Positions 1 through 11,469 of a DNA stretch of 64,000 nt are shown here, piece by piece. The stretch is taken from the NCBI GenBank assembly GCA_947561585.1, contig CANNZV010000115.1, forward strand, positions 1 through 64,000. The letters are read 5' to 3'. Source of the stretch: Caprella mutica (Eukaryota; Arthropoda; Malacostraca; Amphipoda; Caprellidae). Each line of letters opens with the position of its first letter. The stretch's first letter is position 1. The notes below the pieces were generated by a model. The model worked only from the letters and a program-made list of their open reading frames with translations. It was not told the origin of the DNA and made no database searches. A program made the translations under genes and the position numbers.

Positions 1-1048
1 CTATCAGAGAAAAGAGTCACTGTGATGATGTACTATCAGAGAAAAGAGTCACTGTGATGATGTACTATCAGAGAAAGAGTCACAGTGATGAAGTCTATCA
101 GGAAAGAGTCACTGTGATGATGTACAATCAGAGAAAAGAGTCACTGTGGTGATGTACTATCAGAGAAAAGAGTCACTGTGATGATGTACTATCAGAGAAA
201 AAAGTCACTGTGATGATGTACTATCAGAGAAAAGAGTCACTGTGATGATGTACTATCAGAGAAAAGAGTCACTGTGATGATGTACTATCAGAGAAAAGAG
301 TCACTGTGATGATGTACTATCAGAGAAAAGAGTCACTGTGATGATGTACTATCAGAGAAAAGAGTCACTGTGATGATGTACTATCAGAGAAAAGAGTCAC
401 TGTGATGATGTACTATCAGAGGAAAGAGTCACTGTGATGATGTACTATCAGAGAAAAGAGTCACTGTGATGATGTACTATCAGAGAAAAGAGTCACTGTG
501 ATGATGTACTATCAGAGAAAAGAGTCACTGTGATGATGTACTATCAGAGGAAAAGAGTCACTGTGATGATGTACTATCAGAGAAAAGAGTCACTGTGATG
601 ATGTCTATCAGAGAAAAGAGTCACTGTGATGATGTACTATCAGAGAAAAGAGTCACTGTGATGATGTACTATCAGAGGAAAGAGTCACTGTGATGATGTA
701 CTATCAGAGAAAAGAGTCACTATGATGATGTACTATCAGAGAAAAGAGTCACTGTGATGATGTCTATCAGAGAAAAGAGTCACTGTGATGATGTACTATC
801 AGAGAAAAGAGTCATTGTGATGATGTACTATCAGAGAAAAGAGTCACTGTGATGATGTACTATCAGAGAAAAGAGTCACTGTGATGATGTACTATCAGAG
901 GAAAGAGTCACTGTGATGATGTACTATCAGAGAAAAGAGTCACTATGATGATGTATTATCAGAGAAAAGAGTCACAGTGATGATGTACTATCAGAGAAAA
1001 GAGTCACTATGATGATGTATTATCAGAGAAAAGAGTCACTGTGATGAT
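1..1048. repeat. 32-bp minisatellite, left-edge array
   Basis: About 33 copies of a 32-bp unit built around TATCAGAGAAAAGAGTCAC followed by TGTGATGATG, with few substitutions and some 1-2 bp indels. It runs off the left edge. The same unit occurs in the opposite orientation at 48488-49378. There are no unique spacers, so it is not a CRISPR array. Confidence 0.97.
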
Positions 1049-1295
1049 ATTAATTTCACTAATCACAGGGTTTTTTAATTCTGCATTATTTTCAAATCTT
1101 ACAAATATGTCGTTATGTACAAACAGTAATTTAAAATATTTACAAGCATTACGATTAGTAAAATTTCTTTTGGAAATCAAATTGGAAAACTGAAAAAAAT
1201 ATCACAGGTACACTTTTATTTGATTGTTTAATTAAATATACTGCAAACATTAATAGACTATTGCCTTAGACAATAACTTAATCACATAAAATATT

Positions 1296-1572
1296 AAGTA
1301 GATGTCGGGCACTCGTACAGTGCATACCTTCACAGCTGCTTATAAATGACCTTTACCATCCAATATCCTCAGTTATAATTGATCTTCACTTTGACCTTTA
1401 ACCTGATCGGTCTCAAAATCTGATAAAATGGTTCCTGGATAATGACTTACAGTCCTAACAAATTTCAGGCAATTTGGTTGAATGCTTTTTGAGTTATACG
1501 AAGAACAAGATTATGCATACAAATAAATAGATATTGCTCATCAAAATATAACCCACCGCATTTTGCGAAGGT
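1296..1572 (+). mobile_element. Dispersed element family R2, copy 1
   Basis: Begins with GGGCACTCGTACAGTGCATA, has an internal TTTCAGGCAATTTGG and TTTTTGAGTTATACGAA, and ends near CGCATTTTGCGAAGG. Related copies lie at 25152, 25845 (inverted), 50355 and 56232 (inverted). No coding capacity is seen; it is a short non-autonomous element of unassigned class. Confidence 0.75.
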
Positions 1573-1621
1573 CATAATGAAATAGATAATAATTTACTCA
1601 CATAAAATAATAATAAAGCAA

Positions 1622-2155
1622 TAATATTGATTATTAATAAGTCAATAGTTTACTCGCATAAAATAACAATGAAGTAGATAATAATGATAGAGCAATAGAT
1701 AATAAAAATAGAGAAATAGATAATAAAAATAGAGAAATAGATAATAAAAATAGGGATATAGAAAATAAAAATAGAGCAATAAAAATAGAGAAATAGATAA
1801 TAGAAATAGGGCAATAGACAATAAAAATAGAGCAATAGATAATAAAAATAGAGAATTAAGATAATAGAAATAGGGCAATAGACAATAAAAATAGGGCAAT
1901 AGATAATAAAAATAGAGCAATAGATAATATAAATAGAGCAATAGATAATAAAAATAGAGAAATAGATAATAAAAATAGAGCAATAGATAATAAAAATAGA
2001 GCAATAGACAATATAAATAGAGCAATAGATAGTAGAAATAGAGCAATAGACAATAAAAATAGAGCAATAGATAATAAAAATAGAGCAATAGATAATAAAA
2101 ATAGATCAATAGATAATAAAAATAGAGCAATAGATAATAGAAATAGAGCAATAAC
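1622..2155. repeat. 21-bp AT-rich array next to the L27 exon donor
   Basis: Roughly 23 units of 21 bp around CAATAGATAATAAAAATAGA. It starts about 10 nt inside the intron from the donor at 2166. Read on the minus strand, copies of GTGAGTAA or GCGAGTAA also occur near 1655 and 1600. This suggests that the donor region was part of the original unit. Confidence 0.93.
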
Positions 2156-2166
2156 TCATTACTCAC

Positions 2167-2288
2167 ATCTAACAGTGAGTGGAAGACCTCATCTTCCAGT
2201 AGGTTCCTCAGTTGCTCTCTGTCTCTGATGGGACAGTCCTGCAGGACCTGAATGTCATCCAGTGAGTCCAGCACCAGTCCTACCGTCA
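2167..2288 (-). CDS. CASK: CASK exon: first L27 domain
   Basis: Exon of 122 nt (phase 1 in, phase 0 out). It encodes M followed by TVGLVLDSLDDIQVLQDC, PIRDREQLRNLLEDEVFH and SLLD. This matches the CASK L27-N segment (VLDSLEEIHALTDC and HTLLDL), which binds SAP97/Dlg-type partners in mammals. The acceptor is CTCTCCTCAG at 2290-2289 and the donor TTAGAT|GTGAGT at 2167/2166. The next exon (rest of L27, second L27) lies outside the window, so the intron is longer than 2.1 kb. That intron starts with a 21-bp AT-rich array about 10 nt after the donor. Confidence 0.95.
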
Positions 2289-2380
2289 CTGAGGAGAGAA
2301 GGAGGAGTTGTGAATAAATAACTGTTCAAATAACTATTTGTTACGAATGAAATGTATATAATATGTATGTTCATCATATT

Positions 2381-2517
2381 GGGTAAATTACGAATTATCA
2401 GTCAGTACTACATCTTCGGACTTATAAGAAAAAACGATATAAAAATTATTATTTATTTTAATATTGTTTTTTCTTATATGACTGAGGAGGTAGTACTGAC
2501 CAATAATTCATAACTTA
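2381..2517. mobile_element. Foldback MITE family A, copy 1
   Basis: The left arm starts GGGTAAATTACGAATTATCA and the right arm is its imperfect reverse complement, with TATATGACTGAGG in it. A short AT-rich loop separates the arms. It lies in the CASK intron between 3044 and 2289; the rest of that intron is plain AT-rich DNA. Confidence 0.85.
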
Positions 2518-3044
2518 ACTTATGTATAATTAAAAATTCATTAAATATTGTTCTGGGTGCTACAAAATGTCTTGTTAACTCAACTACAGATATTTTTGAT
2601 TTAATCATAAGAAAATTTTTCTATTACAAAGTCTAAATTGAATTAATTGAATATAAAAACATAGATGTATGTTATTAATATCACAATCATAAAACTTAAT
2701 TAATACATTTTATTCAAGTCTAATGTACCTGATAAATATCTTACGGTCGTTTCACTATAATTTGAACATGCTTCAATAATGCGTCTTACAAGTTATAGTA
2801 AAATTAAAATTCCAGAAGTTCATTATAATCATATTACAATTTACAGCATGATAGTTTTGAATATTGTAGATATAATTAATAGCTATCAAGCATTTTTATA
2901 TACCAATAAAGAGATTTAGAAAGATCTTCGATTAATACAATAATGAGGTAGGATCTGCAAAGTAACTTTTTCTTTTATACCAATAAAGCGATTTAAAGAC
3001 ATTTATCCATTAAGAAGTAGGATATACAATTTACGCCCACTCAC

Positions 3045-3279
3045 TGGTGTCTGCCTCGCTGTTGACAGAGTCGCCAGGCATGTTGAGGGCTGGGTCCTGG
3101 AATCCCTCATAGCCCACATCGTTTTCATTACCTCCCTCTCCCCCGGGCCCCTGGGACCGCCAGTGGTGACTGTTAACAGCCGCCAGCACCGCCCCCTTGA
3201 GTTTCCTCCTGGCGTTCATCTTGCGCATTTCCTCCACAGAAAGGTGGAGGTGATTACGGGAGGCGTAGTGATCTCGATC
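3045..3279 (-). CDS. CASK: CASK exon: calmodulin-binding helix and linker
   Basis: Exon of 235 nt (phase 0 in, phase 1 out). It begins [18 protein letters not shown], then [18 protein letters not shown], the conserved autoregulatory and calmodulin-binding helix of CASK. It then continues in a weakly conserved, Gly/Glu/Asn-rich linker that ends in DSVNSEADT. The linker is longer than the vertebrate one and rich in [14 protein letters not shown] sequence. The acceptor is CATTTTCAG at 3281-3280 and the donor ACCA|GTGAGT at 3045/3044. Reading through the donor gives SEWA and a stop, so intron retention would truncate the protein just after the kinase domain. Confidence 0.95.
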
Positions 3280-3311
3280 CTGAAAATGAACATTCTTCTT
3301 GAAAAGGAATA

Positions 3312-3438
3312 GATGACCGCAGTACTCGGGAAGTGGGGGTTACACAGATCATTACAGGTCAATTGGACATTTCTAAAGGTCAGATTGGCTCATGACGTAC
3401 ATTAACCCCCACGTCCCAAATACTGTGGGTGTCTACGT
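3312..3438. mobile_element. Small MITE family R4, copy 1
   Basis: Inverted ends: GCAGTACTCGGGAAGTGGGG at the left and, on the other side, ACCCCCACGTCCCAAATACT. Similar copies are at 35852-35977 and 51866-51946. It sits just upstream (on the minus strand) of the calmodulin-binding exon. Confidence 0.75.
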
Positions 3439-3735
3439 ACTGTGACGTTCATCTGCCGCAATAACTTACCGATTGAAAACGAAAGTAATTTCTACAGATA
3501 ATTTATTCAAGAATAAGAAAAAAACCTAATTATCAATGATTAAAATATTCGGATTTTCCAAACTTTTATGCACTGGAAAAGCTGACCAGATTTTTTATAA
3601 CTCATACTTTTTAAGAACTAATATATTTATAATATTTCAATATATAACAATAAAATCAAAAGATCATTATTAAACCAAAAAAAATCTACCTTTTACTTCT
3701 AAAACGTAAGAATCAAGTTGCAGGAATATTATTCT

Positions 3736-3968
3736 ACGGTAAATTACGAATTATCGGTCAGTTACACATCTTCGGTCATATAAGAAAAAACGATACTATA
3801 ATTGTAATTTTATTTTTATTTTAGTTGGTATCCATGATACCAACTGTCACTCACACCTGCAGGTATCTTGGATACCAACTAAAAATAAAATACAATTACA
3901 ATTATAATACCGTATGTTCCTATATGACCAAATATGTGTATCTGACCGATAATTCGTAATTTAGCCTA
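3736..3968. mobile_element. Foldback MITE family A with GGTATCCATGATACC core, copy 2
   Basis: Outer arms carry GGTAAATTACGAATTATCGG and its reverse complement. The core is a second palindrome, AGTTGGTATCCATGATACCA and its mirror. The same core is found in copy 29965-30173 and inside the unrelated element at 32199-32465. Confidence 0.9.
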
Positions 3969-3993
3969 ATTGCAATTTGACGCAAGAAAGCTA

Positions 3994-4903
<910 letters not shown>

Positions 4904-4910
<7 letters not shown>

Positions 4911-5082
4911 TTGGCCTGGCAAATGGCCTCATAGAGTCGGTGGTTGCTCCCCAAGAAGGGTATGGTCCCAGACAGCAAAGTGTGGAGCAATATTCCAGCA
5001 CTCCAGACGTCGATAGGTTTCCCATAGGGTTGCCTCTCCACCACCTCTGGGGCCATGAAGTGGGGGGTGCCGATACGAAGTT
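4904..5082 (-). CDS. CASK: CASK exon: activation and APE segment, alpha-F/G; flanked by splice-signal arrays
   Basis: Exon of 179 nt (phase 1 in, phase 0 out). It encodes [54 protein letters not shown] and CQANLS. It carries the APE motif and the DVWSAG alpha-F aspartate segment of the kinase C-lobe. The acceptor is CTCCACTTCAG at 5084-5083 and the donor CTCAGT|GTGAGT at 4904/4903. Upstream, the intron ends in about 40 repeats holding CTAAC branch-point motifs. Downstream, the intron is almost wholly made of 21-bp units that repeat the exon end and the donor. The frame stays open through that array for about 250 codons. Confidence 0.96.
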
Positions 5083-5091
5083 CTGAAGTGG

Positions 5092-5533
5092 AGCAGCAGT
5101 TAGTAAACAGTTAGTGAACAGGAAATGAACAGTTAGTGAACAGGTAATGAACAGTTAGTGAACAGGAAATGAACAGGTAATGAACAGTTAGCGAACAGTT
5201 AGTGAACAGGAAATGAACAGTTAGTGAACAGTTAGTAAACAGTTAGTAGACAGTAAGTGAACAGTTAGTAAACAGTTAGTGAACAGGTAATGAACAGGTA
5301 ATGAATAGTTAATGAACAGTTAGTAAACAGTTAGTAGACAGTTAGTGAACAGTTAGTAAACAGTTAGTGAACAGGTAATGAACAGGTAATGAACAGTTAG
5401 TGAACAGTTAGTAAACTGTTAGTAAACAGTTAGTAAACAGTTAGTAGACAGTAAGTGAACAGTTAGAAAACAGTTAGTAAACAGTTGGTAAACAGTTAAT
5501 AGACAGTAAGTGAACAGTTAGAAAACAGTTAGT
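5092..5533 (-). repeat. 11-bp array of branch-point-like motifs
   Basis: About 40 degenerate 10-12 bp units. On the minus strand they read TTTACTAACTG or TTCACTAACTG. Each contains CTAAC, and many TACTAAC, the canonical branch-site consensus. The last unit lies about 17-20 nt before the acceptor of the exon at 5082. Some units are GTTCATTACCT variants. Confidence 0.9.
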
Positions 5534-5963
5534 ACCTAAACAGTGCTATTGGTTGTTATTTTTAAATTAATATTGAATTATGGAATTACAATAGAATATT
5601 CCAATTTCACAATATACAGATTGTGAAAAATTTATTAATGACAAATAACGTTCAAATACATTCATATCAATTTATAATGTAACCATGCATTAATAATTTA
5701 ACAATATACTGAATATAAACTTATAATTATACTACAAATCAGAACAACAATTATTTTTCTCTCATGCTTTGGATTATTTTTATAAAAAGTAAATAATTAA
5801 TGCATGCACTTAGAGAATTAAAATAGTACAGGCATAAAAGGAAAACAAAAAAAAAGACAACTAATTCCATTACACACGTAGTTGCAATGGAAATAAAATA
5901 AACAAATTAGATGATATCAAAATTTGATTGTTATTTATTTTTATTTTTATTTTTTGCCTGGGT
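5534..5963. other. AT-rich intron DNA, nothing recognised
   Basis: Low-complexity AT-rich sequence within the CASK intron; no exon, repeat unit or motif could be supported. Confidence 0.6.
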
Positions 5964-6120
5964 GGGTAAAATGAAAATTATTGGACGGTTCCACATTTTG
6001 ATTACATATGAAAAAAGAAAATAATAATAAAATGAAAGATAAATAGTAATTATTTTTTACCTTTATTTATTATATGATCTAAAATGTGGAACTGTCCGAT
6101 AACTTGAAATTCATTCTTAA
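5964..6120. mobile_element. Foldback MITE family A, diverged copy 3
   Basis: Arms contain TTATTGGACGGTTCCACATT and, inverted, AATGTGGAACTGTCCGATAA. It belongs to the CGGACGGTTCCACATTTTCGAT subgroup of family A, like the copies at 11103 and 26441. Confidence 0.8.
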
Positions 6121-6407
6121 TATTTTCAGTGGTAAAACATTTCTATGAATCGGTTGGGAAAATCTCTATTAATTATAAGCTTTGACCCGAAGTAAGAACT
6201 GAAACAATAGCGAGAGACTACTGAATATAATACTACGCTTACAAAATATAAAAAAGGATATTATAAGAAGCATATTTAAATATTTTCTTATGCATAAATG
6301 GGACTGTGAAGTTAAAAAAAAATATAAAATTTATAAATAAATTATTAGAAGTTTTAAGGAAAGATACCATTTATCTCAACTTAAACTAGCATGCACTCTG
6401 GGAAATT

Positions 6408-6716
6408 CTGATGCACCCATGTGTTACGAGTTCACCATTGTCTCCAAAGCGAGACACTTTAGTGCATCAAACTATAGTTTGGATGCACTTAGGCTCGAGG
6501 GTGCATCAGTTCTATGCACTTTAGAGTCTCAAATTTTCCTTTGCTATAATGCTGAAATAATTCCCTCATCATTTAAACAAACTTATAGCTAAGACACTAA
6601 AGTACATCGAACTGATGCACTTTAGTGCATCTAAACTATAGTTTGATGCACTAAAGTGTCTCGCTCTAGAGACAAAGCCATAGGGTGAACTCGAAACACC
6701 TGAGTGCATCAGTTGG
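6408..6716. mobile_element. Long foldback element (GATGCACTTTAGTGCATC type)
   Basis: Two inverted arms of about 110 nt share CGAGACACTTTAGTGCATCA and AAACTATAGTTT. The outer ends are GATGCACCCATGTGTTACGA and its counterpart. The arms themselves are made of smaller palindromes. No coding sequence. Confidence 0.85.
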
Positions 6717-6877
6717 AGTTGCTTATTTTGCTCAGTGCGCACTAAAATCTTTAGTATTTACCAGGTGAGTTGAAGTTATAGAGACCTGAATCTGATGAAG
6801 ATGGCGAGAAAAGAGAGAAAGAGTGAGTGTTAAGAGCAGGAAGTGAGTGTAAAGAGTAGACAGTAGGTGAAAGGCCC

Positions 6878-7064
6878 ACTAGCAGATAAACCGCCACCGC
6901 GTTTTTACTGCCCAGGTTACGCTTCTTCAATTAATCACGGTTAAATTAATAGAAGGTGGTAAACACGATAGTATAGACTGCAAATTTGCTTTTATAATCA
7001 TATAACCGTGATTAATTGAAGAGGGGTAAACTGGGCGTTGAAAACGTGGCGTTATATCTGCTAG
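6878..7064. mobile_element. Foldback MITE (TAGCAGATA ends)
   Basis: Arms start at ACTAGCAGATAAACCGCCAC and end at the inverted GGCGTTATATCTGCTAGT. The inner arm parts carry TTCAATTAATCACGGTTA and its mirror. Single copy in this window. Confidence 0.8.
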
Positions 7065-7779
7065 TATGGAATGTACATTAGGAAAGAGTAGAGTGTAGAC
7101 AGTAAGTGTTATTAACAATTTAAATAGAAAAAGTGTACATAAAATTTTCTTTTAATGAATAAAATAATGAAGAAAGAAATTTAAATAAAATGAAAATTTA
7201 AGTGTATTAATTCATTAATTGAGAAGAGAATGCAAATTTAAATGAACATGGGAAATGTTTAAAATGTGACAGATATAAACATAAAATTGCATTAAATACA
7301 CCTACACAACATCTATTTCATTCAGACAATATAAATGTAACTAAAGATTGAAATAACATATAACACAGAAATTGTTAAAAGTAAATGAAATATTATTAGT
7401 AAACTCCATAGAGTTAAGAAGGAAATTAAGATGAGTAATTTTTTAATTTTAATAAGTAAAAATGGGTTCTAGGTAAATTGCTCGAAAACAATTGCTCGAA
7501 AAACGAATTGCTCGAATGATCAATTGCACGAATGATCAAATTGCTCACAGTGTTCGAAATAATAAAAGTCAGTTAATCATAAAGTTGAATCACTTCGAAT
7601 AGTTAAACCTAGCCCTCCTGTTTTCTAATAAGTAATTACTAATAATTGTATTTTACTTACTGTTTTTATATTTTTTAATATTTTTCTCTTTATTTTTCTA
7701 TAGAACAAGAATTACATCAGCAAAATAGTGTACTTCAATTTTCGATTTTAGTCAGTCAATCGCTCCAGTGGTCTCCGAT

Positions 7780-7960
7780 GAGATGTTCTTATGGCTGTCT
7801 TAGGATTTATAGGTTTTGATATCTCTAGTACGGGAACTGCTGATCACAGGAGTGAGCCAGAGACATTTAGCATCACCTCTGGTACTCGTGACATTTGCTT
7901 TTTTAATTTTCTTTTTCGGTGGTTATGATCTTTTCTTGTTGACTCTTCATCTTTTACATC
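7780..7960 (-). pseudogene. Possible transposase remnant in E1
   Basis: On the minus strand a short stretch reads DEESTRKDHNHRKRKLKK followed by QMSRVPEVML, then a stop. The HNH-like segment with basic residues faintly resembles the zinc-binding region of FLYWCH/Mutator-type transposases. It is short, broken and GC-richer than its surroundings. The assignment is a guess from pattern; it could equally be non-coding. Confidence 0.25.
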
Positions 7961-7977
7961 AAACAATTGATTATTCT

Positions 7978-8556
7978 AAATTTGGTTATTTGAGCAATTG
8001 ATTATTCAATATTTGGTTATTTGAGCAATTGATTATTCTAAATTTGGTTATTTGAGCAATTGATTATTCAATATTTGGTTATTTGAGCAATTGATTGTTC
8101 AAAATTTGGTTATTTGAGCAATTGATTGTTCAAAATTTGGTTATTTGAGCAATTGATTATTCAAAATTTTGACATTTGAGCAATTGATTATTCAAAATTT
8201 GGTTATTTGAGCAATTGATTATTCAAAATTTGGTTATTTGAGCAATTGATTATTCAAAATTTGGTTATTTGAGCAATTGATTATTCAAAATTTGATTATT
8301 TGAGCAATTGATTATTCAAAATTTGATTATTTGAGCAATTGATTATTCAAAATTTTGATATTTGAGCAATTAATTATTCAAAATTTGGTTATTTGAGCAA
8401 TTGATTATTCAAAATTTGATTATTTGAGCAATTGATTATTCAAAATTTTGATATTTGAGCAATTGATTATTCAAAATTTGGTTATTTGAGCAATTGATTA
8501 TTCAAAATTTTGATATTTGAGCAATTGATTATTCAAAATTTGGTTATTTGAGCAAT
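7978..8556. repeat. 31-bp array inside E1
   Basis: About 19 units of 30-31 bp, each with GAGCAATTGATTATTCAAAA and TTGGTTATTT. The unit contains the AGCAATTG core of the E1 terminal motif, so the array probably grew from the element's own subterminal repeats. Confidence 0.93.
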
Positions 8557-8639
8557 TGATCATTCGGGCAAGGGTTCATTCGATCAGTTAATCATAAAAT
8601 AGAATCACTTACATACAACGATTATTTGAATGATCTCTC

Positions 8640-8812
8640 AGCTATGATCACCCAGTGATAATCGCTACACACTAGTTCAATGCTATTCCTACGGGGCAGG
8701 TTTGCATTGAGTAATTATCGCTGGCAATATTTAATTGCATTCCTATTGCTGACCAATGGACGCCAAAACAGCTGCATGCAAAACGTTCCATTATAACTGC
8801 ACCTTACACGAC
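8640..8812. mobile_element. Family R3 palindromic element, copy 1 (diverged)
   Basis: Contains GTGATAATCGCTACACACTA and ends at AGCTGCATGCAAAACGTTCC. It matches the arms of the better copy at 25567-25775 (CGCTGCATGCAAAACGTACC). Nested within E1. Confidence 0.65.
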
Positions 8813-9018
8813 CTTGTTTCAAATGATTAAATAATAATAACTTTACTTCATTTTATTGATTATCTGAGCTATTGATAATTCGAGCAATTGTCTTTCGAGC
8901 AATTGTTTTTCGAGCAATTGCTTTCGAGCAATTATTTTCGAGCAATTTACCCGCTACCAAAAAAATCGTAGTTGATGAGCAACACAGAATATTTAATTGA
9001 AAATAATGAACAGCACTC

Positions 9019-9212
9019 GGGTAATGTACGAATTATGGATCAGTTCCACATATTCGGTCATAAAAGAAAACAAAATATAATACTAATTATTTAATTATCA
9101 TTTGTATTGGTATCCATATACTAATTAAAATCAAATAACAATTATAGGTAGGTATATAGTTTTTCTTATATGACCGAAAATGTGGAACCGGCCAATAACT
9201 CGTACATTACCC
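9019..9212. mobile_element. Foldback MITE family A, copy 4
   Basis: The left arm is GGGTAATGTACGAATTATGG and the right arm, inverted, holds ATATGACCGAAAATGTGGAA. The core includes a degenerate GTATTGGTATCCATATAC. It lies about 115 nt beyond the donor of the catalytic-loop exon. Confidence 0.88.
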
Positions 9213-9333
9213 TAAATATAAATCATTCGAATTATACTAATGGAAAAATGTTTCTAATTGAAGAATAAATAAATATAATTTAGACTACTAAATATATTAT
9301 GAGCTACCTATTAAATATTCTCCTCCAGCTCAC

Positions 9334-9509
9334 CTTCATTAACCAGATCACCATCTTGGAGGTGGACAGCCACTCCAAATCCCCCCAGTTTGACGGGGGC
9401 GTTGTTCTCGGTGGAAGCGAGGAGAATGCAGTGCGGTTTGATGTCCCGGTGGATGATGTCATTCTCATGGCAGTAGTGGATCGACTCCAGGATTTGCCTC
9501 ATGTAGTGA
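9334..9509 (-). CDS. CASK: CASK exon: catalytic loop and degenerate DFG segment
   Basis: Exon of 176 nt (phase 2 in, phase 1 out). It encodes [18 protein letters not shown], then [35 protein letters not shown] and DLVNEG. The catalytic loop has HRDIKPHC, where ordinary kinases have an Asn, and the magnesium motif is GFG instead of DFG. Both are hallmarks of CASK, whose kinase domain works weakly and without magnesium in mammals. The acceptor is CCCCCCAG at 9511-9510 and the donor GTGAGC at 9333-9328. A copy of a diverged foldback element lies just upstream in the intron. Confidence 0.97.
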
Positions 9510-9581
9510 CTGGGGGGAGAGGGAGGGGTGAGTTGGGGGAGGGATTGAAAAGAGGGGGGGGGTGAGTTCCCACGAAAAATT

Positions 9582-9711
9582 GGGGTTAAGTTCCGAATTA
9601 AGGAACTGTTTCAAATATTAGATAATATAATGATAATAAAAAGAGTTAGGTTGCATTTACCATATTTGTTAATTTGATCATAAACAGTCCGATAACTTGC
9701 AGCTTACGCTA
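9582..9711. mobile_element. Foldback MITE family A, strongly diverged copy 5
   Basis: GGGTTAAGTTCCGAATTA at the left and AACAGTCCGATAACTTGCAG at the right form weak inverted arms. It sits in the short intron segment between the 21-bp array and the catalytic-loop exon. Confidence 0.55.
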
Positions 9712-9758
9712 AAGCAGTTGTTTTAATGGAGAGAAGTGTTAAACTAATCTGTTTTCTA

Positions 9759-10826
<1,068 letters not shown>

Positions 10827-11102
10827 CTGAAATAAATAATAAATATTAGCTAACAATTAAATAAAATATAGTGCACTATTAGGTAACAATAAAATAAATT
10901 ATAAATATAAAACATCTACCATTAAATATAAGGAATTCATTATTGATTTCAGATAGAAAATAAAAGTTTGACAAAAGAACAACTATTTTATTATGTAATA
11001 ATTCATAGTGAAATGTTATTTATATCTTCTTGAAAGTAATTTATTTTTTATTAATGATTTTATGTCAAGAAAGAAATTGAAGAATTTGAAGAATTTTCGG
11101 TA

Positions 11103-11274
11103 GGGTAAGTTCCGAGTTATCGGACAGTTCCACATTTTCGATGATAAAAGAAATCAATAATAACTACATGAATCATAGATGATTAATTTAAAAAAATGGT
11201 AAATAACAATTAAAATATACTTTTTACTTCTATGATCGAAAATGTGGAACCGTCCGATAACTCGAGCCTTACCC
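11103..11274. mobile_element. Foldback MITE family A, copy 6
   Basis: Left arm GGGTAAGTTCCGAGTTATCG and right arm ending CGGACGGTTCCACATT in inverted sense. CASK intron between 11469 and 10827. Confidence 0.88.
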
Positions 11275-11360
11275 TATATTCTATTATAATTCAAAATATC
11301 AGAAACGTTAATTGAATATTATTTCCATCGTTACTCAGTTAATATAACATTATACCCAGA

Positions 11361-11436
11361 AGGAAACCTATGTTGGGGCCATGGAAGACCAAGTTTGGTC
11401 TTCACATAATCTTCTATGGCCCCACCATAACTTCCT
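11361..11436. mobile_element. Short foldback (GGCCATAGAAGATT type), copy 1
   Basis: Inverted arms contain TTGGGGCCATGGAAGACC and, mirrored, TCTTCTATGGCCCCA. A related foldback is at 21561-21650. The motif TATGGCCCCACCATAAC also resembles the units of the array at 26797-27200. Confidence 0.7.
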
Positions 11437-11469
11437 CCCAGGATAAGTTGGTAAATACAAGGGACTCAC

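Larger units (their letters stand above)
7464..8958. mobile_element. Element E1: inverted clusters of a CGAGCAATTG motif
   Basis: The left end is GGGTTCTAGGTAAATTGCTC and the right end, inverted, GGTAGCGGGTAAATTGCTCG. Next to each end the motif TTCGAGCAATTG is repeated three to six times, pointing inward. The core holds a 31-bp array (7978-8556), an R3 copy (8640-8812) and a possible transposase remnant (7780-7960, minus). It shares its architecture with E2 to E5; Mutator-like origin is an inference. Confidence 0.75.

Noticed and set aside
1..1048. CRISPR-like array (32-bp direct repeats)
   Set aside because: Units are contiguous with no unique spacers, and the genome is eukaryotic.
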